From assembly GCA_964439415.1 (NCBI GenBank), contig CAYTOJ010000120.1:1-5346 (forward strand): a DNA stretch of 5,346 nt, read 5' to 3'. Within the stretch, counting starts at the first letter, position 1, and each line of letters opens with the position of its first letter. A program made the translations under genes and the position numbers. The notes below the pieces were generated by a model. It ran no database searches. It was given only the letters and a program-made list of their open reading frames with translations, and was not told the origin of the DNA. Positions 1-4,044 of this stretch are shown here, piece by piece. The DNA comes from CAYTOJ01 sp964439415. GTDB lineage: Bacteria > Pseudomonadota > Alphaproteobacteria > Rickettsiales > CAZAGG01.

Positions 1-14
1 GTTCTCTATATATT

Positions 15-50
15 CCCTCCCCTGTTTACGGGGGAGGGTTAGGGAGGGGG
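15..50. repeat. Short palindromic G/C-run repeat with G-quadruplex motif
   Basis: CCCTCCCC at 15-22 pairs perfectly with GGGGAGGG at 31-38 around an 8-nt loop. The 3' arm runs on into TTAGGGAGGGGG. Positions 30-50 therefore read G5-A-G3-TTA-G3-A-G5, a textbook three-tetrad intramolecular quadruplex motif with loops of 1, 3 and 1. It lies 3' of the minus-strand adaptor gene that ends at 78. No T-run follows on either strand, so it is not a standard intrinsic terminator. Repeats of this general look are common between proteobacterial genes, and that resemblance is from memory. A role in mRNA 3'-end stability or attenuation before a downstream gene is inference. Confidence 0.7.
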
Positions 51-77
51 CAGAAAAATACTTCATGGTAACCACTA

Positions 78-1154
78 TCACTGCACACCTATTTCGGGTT
101 TTTTATCTTCTGCTATAGCCACCAGGCTGCCATCACGGATTTTGATATGCCCATCGGTAATAACCACCTCCCCCGCGTTCAAGCCTTGCGTTATTTCAAC
201 ATTGCCACCATGACGTATGCCAGTTAAAACCTCTGCTCTAACCGCCTTACCATCACGCACTATATAAACATAAGTTTTACTAGCCTCCGGAAAAACCGCC
301 TGTTCGGGAACCAGCAACGCGTTTGCATCCTCCCCCAGGATAATTCTGATATTCACGAACAATCCCGGCTTTAAAATACCATCAGGATTATCAACTACCG
401 CCCGCGCTGATATATTGCGGCTGCTCTCATCCACGCCCGGGTCAACCGCCTGAATGGCTCCTTTAAAGCTGCGGCCTGGCACAGCATCTGAGCCAAGCTC
501 AATCTCCATGCCTTTAGTGATTTTTGAATAATAACTCTGCGGCAGGGAAAAGTCAGCTTTCAGGCGGCTTACATCCTCTATCAAAGCTATACGCTCCCCC
601 GTTTTCACCATGCTGCCGGGGCTTACCCCCCTTATTCCCACCAATCCGTTGAACGGTGCGCGAATGATCATTTTATCCACCTTCGCCTGCGCAAGCGCCA
701 CTGCCGCCTCATCCACCCGCATTTTCGCCAGCGCATTATCCCTTGTCTCCACCGTTGCAACGCCGCCTTTTGCAAGCTTGTCAGCACGCTGGAATGCTAA
801 CCTGCTGTTATTGAAACTGGCTTTTGCTGATGCCAGTTCAGCCTCCTCAAGGCTGGAATCCAGCTTAACCAGCACATCCCCCTTTTTAACCCGTGCACCC
901 TCAGTAAAGTTTATCTCCAGCACCCGGCCATCCACCTCCGGCGCTATTACTGCCGCTTCATTGGATTTCAAAGTGCCGGATGTTACAGCGTCATACACCG
1001 CCGTTCCGGGCTGCACAGTTACCACCTCAACTACGGTTGCTTTTTTCTCAGCATTTTTCTTAGAAGATAAAGGAGCCTTGCCGCCTTCAAGAGCGAGCCA
1101 AGCAACCGCAAGTAACGGTATGATAAATAAAGCCCCAAATACAACCTTGCGCAA
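78..1154 (-). CDS. RND-type efflux periplasmic adaptor (membrane fusion protein, HlyD/AcrA family)
   Basis: This 358-aa protein would link an inner-membrane RND pump to an outer-membrane channel. A hydrophobic N-terminal segment at about residues 6-22 serves as signal or anchor, with no lipobox cysteine. The lipoyl-like half-motifs lie at about 67-101 (APEVDGRV...EGARVKKGDVL) and 162-194 (IRAPFNGLVGIR.VSPGS.V..G). They bracket a short alpha-hairpin rich in Ala, Lys and Glu (about 102-160). A beta-barrel follows at about 198-275 and a membrane-proximal domain with LVPEQAVF near 281-288. Length and domain order are normal for the family. The start codon is TTG and no good Shine-Dalgarno precedes it; an in-frame stop lies shortly upstream and no ATG lies between, so TTG is the best choice. 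The gene ends in TGA followed directly by TAG. The pump gene would be expected below position 1. The drug or metal substrate cannot be read from the sequence. Confidence 0.93.
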   Translation of the reverse strand: MRKVVFGALFIIPLLAVAWLALEGGKAPLSSKKNAEKKATVVEVVTVQPGTAVYDAVTSGTLKSNEAAVIAPEVDGRVLEINFTEGARVKKGDVLVKLDSSLEEAELASAKASFNNSRLAFQRADKLAKGGVATVETRDNALAKMRVDEAAVALAQAKVDKMIIRAPFNGLVGIRGVSPGSMVKTGERIALIEDVSRLKADFSLPQSYYSKITKGMEIELGSDAVPGRSFKGAIQAVDPGVDESSRNISARAVVDNPDGILKPGLFVNIRIILGEDANALLVPEQAVFPEASKTYVYIVRDGKAVRAEVLTGIRHGGNVEITQGLNAGEVVITDGHIKIRDGSLVAIAEDKKPEIGVQ

Positions 1155-1181
1155 TTTTATAACCCAGAGAATATTCGCTCT

Positions 1182-1211
1182 ATTAAAGCGGTATTATGCA
1201 TTAAATTTCAA
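1182..1211 (-). promoter_or_regulatory. Candidate sigma-70 promoter of the adaptor gene
   Basis: On the minus strand TTGAAA (1206-1211) and TTTAAT (1182-1187) are separated by 18 bp, each matching the -35 and -10 consensus at 5 of 6 bases. Initiation near 1175 would leave a roughly 20-nt leader before the TTG start at 1154. It lies in the 110-bp gap between the HTH gene and the adaptor gene, so the adaptor probably has its own promoter. No operator palindrome is obvious. Confidence 0.45.
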
Positions 1212-1264
1212 ATGTTGTTTTGGTGACAGCGTGTAAAAATTACGAACAAACCCATAAATCCTAT

Positions 1265-1552
1265 TTATATCAATTCCAGGCGGATGCTTCTACCCACCGC
1301 TGAAGCTGCTTTTATGATAGTATGCAAAGTAACAGCCGTATTCTCAGGGTCTAGCAATCTGTCAAGTGCGGCACGGCTGGTGTTCATCTTCTCCGCCATA
1401 CTACTTTTTGTCATGCCATTTTCTTTCATCACCTGCTCTAGCTGCCAGGCCAGAACCTGCTTGATAGCCTGCGCATTGCATTCATTAAAAACTCCTTCTT
1501 CCTCCAGCAAGCTTTGCAGAGATGAACCAATAGCAGCATTCTTCTTTTTCAT
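1265..1552 (-). CDS. Small XRE/Fis-like helix-turn-helix regulator, HigA-type antitoxin-like
   Basis: The product is a 95-aa DNA-binding protein. Its N-terminus (IGSSLQSLLEEEG, residues 8-20) and the segment AIKQVLAWQLEQVMKENGMTK (29-49, interrupted here only for description) match a common proteobacterial family of small HTH proteins. The helix-turn-helix covers about 47-68, with MAEKM as the first helix and SRAALDRLLD as the recognition helix. The C-terminus is the usual AA.AVG....LEL. Family members are often the antitoxin or repressor partner of a RelE/HigB-like toxin, but no intact toxin is adjacent. The start is set at MKKKN because the 19 codons above it (in frame from a TTG) are translated repeat element A. 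The element ends at the TA that includes the A of this ATG, so the native 5' region has been displaced. A GGGGAG lies only 2 nt before the ATG, which is a poorly spaced ribosome site. Confidence 0.82.
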   Translation of the reverse strand: MKKKNAAIGSSLQSLLEEEGVFNECNAQAIKQVLAWQLEQVMKENGMTKSSMAEKMNTSRAALDRLLDPENTAVTLHTIIKAASAVGRSIRLELI

Positions 1553-1553
1553 A

Positions 1554-1725
1554 ACTCCCCAGGTCTGCTGGCCTGGATGTACGTTGCTTGTCTCCCCCAC
1601 CGCGAGCATAGGGGGATTAAGGGGGGGGAATGTGTTGGTACTGCTGAAGGAAGAAAGCTTCCCCCCACTAGCCCCCTTTGTGCCCGGTGGGGGAAACCGA
1701 GAGGCAGTACCAACACCTGGGTAGT
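1554..1725 (+). repeat. Palindromic MITE-like element, copy A (172 bp)
   Basis: The ends read ACTCCCCAGGT (1554-1564) and ACCTGGGTAGT (1715-1725), an 11-bp terminal inverted repeat with one mismatch. TA dinucleotides flank it at 1552-1553 and 1726-1727. The left arm holds TCCCCCACCGC...GGGGGATTAA plus eight G. The right arm is an inverted version (C-run, CTAGCCCCC, GGTGGGGGAA). The core is an AG-rich segment at about 1629-1662. A second inverted repeat, GTGTTGGTACT (1632-1642) with AGTACCAACAC (1706-1716), is perfect only in this copy. The element is about 90% identical to copy B by eye. The first 45 bases of the conserved arm (1584-1628) are identical in copies A, B and C. It encodes no transposase, so movement would need an enzyme in trans. 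Confidence 0.85.
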
Positions 1726-1806
1726 TACCTTTAATCAGCCCACCGTTTCATCAAAACATCACAAAATCGCAAAAAAAAAACAATAGGTTAGCGTTACGCT
1801 GAATTC

Positions 1807-1916
1807 GTTACATAAGCCTTTTTATGTTAACATCAACGTAAGTTTGGCTTGCAGAGGCAACGTATCCTCTGTGAGGGTATGGTGCTTTGCAAGCCCCAAT
1901 TCAGACCGGAGGGTCT
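1807..1916 (+). promoter_or_regulatory. Foldable 5' leader of the small secreted-protein gene
   Basis: Two palindromes precede the gene at 1917. The first is imperfect: GTTACATAA (1807-1815) against TTATGTTAAC (1822-1831), which could be an operator. The second is a nested fold. GGCTTG (1846-1851) pairs with CAAGCC (1890-1895). Inside it CAGAGG (1852-1857) pairs with CCTCTG (1866-1871) around an 8-nt loop. A GGAGGG ribosome site (1908-1913) follows outside the stem. I found no convincing -35/-10 pair. The gap from element A to here (1728-1806) holds an A10 run (1771-1780) and nothing I can name. Whether the fold regulates translation is inference. Confidence 0.4.
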
Positions 1917-2231
1917 ATGAAAATCTTGATTTCCGCTTTGATCGTGCTCACGCTTCTGCTTGGCAATACAATGCTAGTTTCGGCGCAAACAAGCGTTGCT
2001 TCGGCGCATAACCAGGCAACTCTCAATTGTGCCAACTCTGGTGGTCGGCTGTATTCGATGAGTATGACAATTTACTCGGATGGTACGGTTTCGTTGTATG
2101 ACTGGGCTTGCCAACGGCGCACGCGCCGAGCACTCAGTCTTGCAGCAGCCGAAGACGCCGTCAGCATATGCCTCGAAGAGGGCGGATCAGACATTGTGGT
2201 GTACCGGGGTGGCTATACCTGTAACTATTAA
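1917..2231 (+). CDS. Small secreted four-cysteine protein of unknown function
   Basis: I do not recognise the family of this 104-aa protein. Residues 1-23 are a clear Sec signal peptide: MK, then a hydrophobic stretch, then VSA before Gln24, giving a mature protein of about 81 aa. The mature part has four cysteines (in LNCANSGG, DWACQRR, VSICLEEGG and YTCNY), enough for two disulfides in the periplasm or outside. A basic patch RRTRR sits in the middle. The NC...GG stretch faintly recalls DUF333-type lipoproteins, but not enough to assign it. The ATG is chosen because GGAGGG precedes it by 3 nt and the signal peptide begins exactly there; the frame extends 10 codons further up without a good start. 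It is the only convincing plus-strand gene, is followed by its own terminator, and sits between repeat copies A and B, so it may be an acquired cassette. Confidence 0.72.
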   Translation: MKILISALIVLTLLLGNTMLVSAQTSVASAHNQATLNCANSGGRLYSMSMTIYSDGTVSLYDWACQRRTRRALSLAAAEDAVSICLEEGGSDIVVYRGGYTCNY

Positions 2232-2246
2232 GGTTTTAGCACTCCC

Positions 2247-2266
2247 AGGGATCAGCAATGATCCCT
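2247..2266 (+). other. Perfect 8-bp hairpin with GCAA tetraloop
   Basis: AGGGATCA (2247-2254) and TGATCCCT (2259-2266) form an uninterrupted stem closed by GCAA, a GNRA-type tetraloop, followed by six A. It lies 15 nt after the stop codon of the secreted-protein gene and 10 nt before its terminator. It may be a 3'-UTR stability hairpin. There is no T-run, so it is not itself a terminator on this strand. Confidence 0.6.
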
Positions 2267-2276
2267 AAAAAAGATT

Positions 2277-2314
2277 GACCCGGATAGACCATAAATCTAC
2301 CGGGTCTTTTTTTT
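2277..2314 (+). terminator. Intrinsic terminator of the small secreted-protein gene
   Basis: GACCCGG-A-TAGA (2277-2288) pairs with TCTACCGGGTC (2296-2306), giving 11 bp with a single bulged A and a 7-nt loop. Eight T follow (2307-2314). This is a canonical Rho-independent terminator on the plus strand, 45 bases after the stop codon, and it confirms that the 1917-2231 gene is a real transcription unit. Confidence 0.9.
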
Positions 2315-2349
2315 ATCCCGCCGCCCATGCGCACCATAATAACAAAGTA

Positions 2350-2522
2350 ACCCCCCAGGTCTGCTGGTCTGGATGTACATTGCTTGTCTCCCCCACCGCG
2401 AGCATAGGGGGATTAAGGGGGGGGAATGTGTTGGTACTATGGGAAGAAGAAAGATTCCCCCCCCCTAGCCCCCTTTGCCTGCGGTGGGGGAAGCCGAGAG
2501 GCAGTACCGATACCTGGGTAGT
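2350..2522 (+). repeat. Palindromic MITE-like element, copy B (173 bp)
   Basis: Same orientation and structure as copy A. The ends are ACCCCCCAGGT (2350-2360) and ACCTGGGTAGT (2512-2522), flanked by TA at 2348-2349 and 2523-2524. The left arm is identical to the other copies over 2380-2424. The core (about 2425-2458) differs from copy A at several bases, and the inner GTGTTGGTACT/AGTACCGATAC pair has two mismatches. It lies between the terminator at 2277-2314 and the 3' end of the broken toxin frame, which leaves no gene in 2232-2602 beyond these elements. Confidence 0.85.
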
Positions 2523-2533
2523 TAAGATTTCTG

Positions 2534-2570
2534 CTCCCTTGGTGGTACGGAATCCACCGGAGATTTTCTA
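2534..2570 (+). terminator. Possible weak plus-strand terminator
   Basis: CTCC (2534-2537) and GGTGG (2541-2545) pair with CCACC (2554-2558) and GGAG (2559-2562), with a 3-nt bulge and an 8-nt loop. ATTTTCTA follows on the plus strand. The T tract is short and interrupted. It would stop transcription entering the toxin remnant from the left. It could equally be a chance palindrome. Confidence 0.3.
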
Positions 2571-2602
2571 TTTCACTTTCATCATGCGGACGGCTATAAG
2601 AC

Positions 2603-2911
2603 CTATGTAAGATGCCTTGGGAAATCCATGCTGTCATGCAGAACACGGATAACATATATCGTACTTCCTTCGACACGATAAAAAATAACATGCCGCCCTG
2701 AACTTCAACCTTTATAATGTTCTGAAACCCCATATCGGGGGCGGCCTTGCTCTGGCTTTGCTTGAATGTCAAGTAACGCCGAATAGAGAGCATTCTTGTA
2801 GACAATAGCCTGTGCTTCACCCCATTGATTGACAGTAAAGTTGGCTATAGCCTCCAAATCGTCTAACGCAGGGTCAGTTATAACAAGGCTGTAATCAGTA
2901 TGAAGTGACAT
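2603..2911 (-). pseudogene. parE: ParE/RelE-family toxin interrupted by an in-frame TGA
   Basis: The first 68 codons give a normal ParE N-terminus: YSLVITDPALDDLEAIANF, then NQWGEAQA and the KPEQGRPR loop. TGA (2705-2707) comes right after EHYKG. The same frame continues for 33 codons to TAG at 2603, reading SSGRHVIFYRVEGS, then IYVIRVLHDSMDFPRHL. That is exactly the conserved ParE C-terminus (H-V-I-F-Y-R, R-V-L-H...M-D...R-H-L). The whole frame is 102 codons, the usual ParE size, and no base is gained or lost, so one substitution explains the break. In ParE the C-terminal strands belong to the fold and to toxicity, so the 68-aa product is probably inactive. The start overlaps the end of the antitoxin gene by 17 bp, as in coupled ParDE operons. 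Alternatives are a sequencing error or TGA recoding; TGA ends the neighbouring antitoxin and adaptor genes, which argues against reassignment. Confidence 0.85.
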
Positions 2912-3179
2912 CAGGCCTTACAATTTTCTCATTGCGCTTGGCCTTTTCAAATCCTTTATTACATGCAGCTTCAAACAGTTCGTGAGTTAGTGGCTGCACG
3001 CGCCCTTCATGGATAGCCTTCTCACCAAGTTCAAGGGCAGTTGTTAATTTGTGTTGCTCATTTTCTCGCAACCGCCTGACAGCATCCCTGATTACCTCTG
3101 TGACACTGCTATAGTAGCCATTCCGCACTTTGCTACGGATATACTCTTCATCCACTTCAGCAAAAGAAACTTTCATCAT
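2895..3179 (-). CDS. parD: ParD-family ribbon-helix-helix antitoxin
   Basis: This 94-aa protein binds and neutralises ParE and represses its own operon through an N-terminal ribbon-helix-helix domain. Residues 1-40 show the pattern KVSFAEVDEEYIRSKVRNG, then YYSSVTEVIRDAVRRLREN. That is the beta strand, helix A, G-(Y)-S-S-.-E-V-I-R-.-A turn and helix B of ParD. The rest (KLTTALELGEKAIHEGRV onward) is the charged toxin-wrapping tail. The start is ATG at 3179, followed at once by a second ATG; a perfect Shine-Dalgarno sits 5 nt upstream, and the longer frame beginning at 3230 runs through the promoter and is rejected. It ends in TGA, 17 bp inside the toxin gene. The antitoxin looks intact while the toxin is broken, so it may persist as an orphan antitoxin. 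Confidence 0.88.
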   Translation of the reverse strand: MMKVSFAEVDEEYIRSKVRNGYYSSVTEVIRDAVRRLRENEQHKLTTALELGEKAIHEGRVQPLTHELFEAACNKGFEKAKRNEKIVRPDVTSY

Positions 3180-3181
3180 AG

Positions 3182-3191
3182 TCACCTCCTT
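3182..3191 (-). promoter_or_regulatory. Strong Shine-Dalgarno of the antitoxin gene
   Basis: The minus strand reads AAGGAGGTGA directly before the tandem ATG ATG, almost fully complementary to the 16S rRNA 3' end. Spacing from GGAGG is 5 nt to the first ATG and 8 nt to the second. It fixes the start of the antitoxin at 3179 or 3176. Such a strong site fits the need for antitoxin excess over toxin. Confidence 0.85.
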
Positions 3192-3226
3192 ACCCCTATT
3201 ATACCCCAAACTAGGGTATTTCACAA
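3191..3226 (-). promoter_or_regulatory. Promoter and operator of the parDE locus
   Basis: On the minus strand -35 TTGTGA (3221-3226) and a perfect -10 TATAAT (3198-3203) are 17 bp apart. The spacer and -10 contain the inverted repeat ATACCC (3201-3206) / GGGTAT (3214-3219). A further TACCCC lies at 3191-3196, in direct repeat with 3202-3207 one helical turn (11 bp) away. Repeated half-sites overlapping the promoter are what a ParD dimer array would bind to repress the operon; that binding is inferred from family behaviour. Confidence 0.75.
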
Positions 3227-3300
3227 GCAAAGTTCAGCATAAGACATTATTGGCGGTTGTTTCTTCATTGAATTTTAAGCAATCATGGCATTGCACAAAT

Positions 3301-3705
3301 TTACATGCTGAAAGTGAAGGTTCCGTTGAAAGATACGCTCAACTGTCCTTTACCTATCACATCCATGCCAATGAGCACTTTTATCGTGTCGTCCTCGCAT
3401 ATAAATTCGGATACGCTCTTTTTTGGCTCAGCATACGCTATCCCGCCGAATGGCATGACAATATCAACATAATAAACATTGACTGTAACGATTCCGTTAG
3501 CGGTGCTCATCGACCCTCTGGATACCGGAATCAAGCCCATTTCACGAGCAAGCCTGGAAGAAATGCAGGTTGCGGTAGCACCCGTATCTATAATGGCATT
3601 GGAAAGTTCTACAGGCTTATTGGGATTGAATGTGCCGCCTGGGACAATACCTACCGACACGACAAGCGAATTGCTTTCCGTCCAGCCGGAACTAATTCCA
3701 GGCAT
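3301..3705 (-). CDS. Retropepsin-like aspartic protease (clan AA, single-domain)
   Basis: This 134-aa single-domain protein has the active-site signature AIIDTGATATCIS at about residues 37-49; Asp40 is the catalytic residue of the D-T-G motif. After it comes LAREMGL, typical of bacterial retropepsin-like proteins. A strand segment with GIVTVNVYYVDIVMP lies at 71-85. The second hydrophobic-Gly motif VLIGMDVIGKG is at 110-120 and packs the active site in retropepsins. Only one Asp-Thr-Gly is present, so activity would need a homodimer, as in retroviral proteases. There is no signal peptide or membrane segment, so it is probably cytoplasmic. The ATG overlaps the 3' end of the upstream 81-aa gene by 14 bp and has no strong ribosome site, so translation is probably coupled. 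The substrate is unknown; the partner gene is the best clue. Confidence 0.85.
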   Translation of the reverse strand: MPGISSGWTESNSLVVSVGIVPGGTFNPNKPVELSNAIIDTGATATCISSRLAREMGLIPVSRGSMSTANGIVTVNVYYVDIVMPFGGIAYAEPKKSVSEFICEDDTIKVLIGMDVIGKGQLSVSFNGTFTFSM

Positions 3706-3937
3706 GAGAATATATACCTAAATACACCGGAGTTATCTTTACCTGCTGAACTGAAAATAAACCATCAGGGTACGCAAGTTCACCGTATTTCATTGCGTCT
3801 CCCATACTGTCAAAATACTCAACAGCCTTCTTTTCACGCATTAAAGCATATTTTCCTGCATGTGTGGTTATTATTGAAGGCAGTAATTCCTGAAACGCCT
3901 GATAATTCTCTTCAACGTGTTGAGGGGCTTGCGCCAT
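3692..3937 (-). CDS. Conserved small protein encoded with the retropepsin (unknown function)
   Basis: This 81-aa soluble protein belongs to a family I recall only as hypothetical and often encoded just upstream of retropepsin-like proteases. Visible conserved-looking features are ELLPSIITTHAGKYALMR (17-34), EYFDSMGDAM (40-49), YPDGLFSVQQV (56-66) and PVYLGIYSHA (70-79). There is no transmembrane segment, no catalytic signature and no cysteine in this form. The ATG at 3937 is preferred because AGGA lies 10 nt upstream and MAQAPQ is a natural N-terminus; a longer form from TTG at 3991 is possible. The last codons overlap the protease start by 14 bp, so the two form a coupled pair. It could be a substrate, chaperone or regulator of the protease; none of this can be told from sequence. 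Confidence 0.75.
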   Translation of the reverse strand: MAQAPQHVEENYQAFQELLPSIITTHAGKYALMREKKAVEYFDSMGDAMKYGELAYPDGLFSVQQVKITPVYLGIYSHAWN

Positions 3938-3969
3938 ATAACATTTTCCTGATTGTTCCAGAATACAGC

Positions 3970-3998
3970 ATTGTAGCCATTTATGCCGCAATCCACAA
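3970..3998 (-). promoter_or_regulatory. Candidate promoter of the retropepsin gene pair
   Basis: On the minus strand TTGTGG (3993-3998) and TACAAT (3970-3975) are 17 bp apart. The -10 matches at 5 of 6 bases and the -35 at only 3. Initiation near 3963 would precede the ATG at 3937 by about 26 nt. It lies in the 107-bp gap after yejB, so the pair need not depend on yejB transcription. If it is used, the longer form from TTG at 3991 cannot be made from this transcript. Confidence 0.4.
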
Positions 3999-4044
3999 GT
4001 TACAAATGTTCAGGTGGCATTCTAGCACCAGGGCAACAGAAGCG

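Noticed and set aside
610..1236. A 208-codon plus-strand frame antisense to the adaptor gene
   Set aside because: It is Ser/Ala/Thr-rich shadow translation of a clearly coding minus strand, with no start signals.
1771..1800. Minus-strand intrinsic terminator at the T10 run
   Set aside because: The only hairpin before it (AGCG/CGCT) has four base pairs and is separated from the T-run by about 9 nt.
1554..2522. CRISPR array
   Set aside because: There are only two direct copies, of about 172 bp, with a gene between them. Repeat size and spacing do not fit.
2275..2610. A 111-codon plus-strand frame across the terminator and element B
   Set aside because: It starts inside the terminator stem and mostly translates the repeat.
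2700..2710. Selenocysteine at the ParE TGA
   Set aside because: The aligned residue may be cysteine, but I see no convincing SECIS-like hairpin just downstream and know of no selenoprotein ParE. A nonsense change is simpler.
2437..2820. A 127-codon minus-strand frame overlapping the toxin and element B
   Set aside because: It is the wrong frame of parE and runs into the repeat. The conserved ParE residues lie in the other frame, interrupted by TGA.
2603..2911. Reassigned genetic code with TGA as tryptophan
   Set aside because: TGA ends the neighbouring parD and adaptor genes at the expected places, and the tryptophans I checked in the adaptor and yejB use TGG.
3241..3300. Terminator after the retropepsin gene
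   Set aside because: GCAAT/ATTGC around 3281-3296 is only five base pairs and has no T-run on the minus strand.
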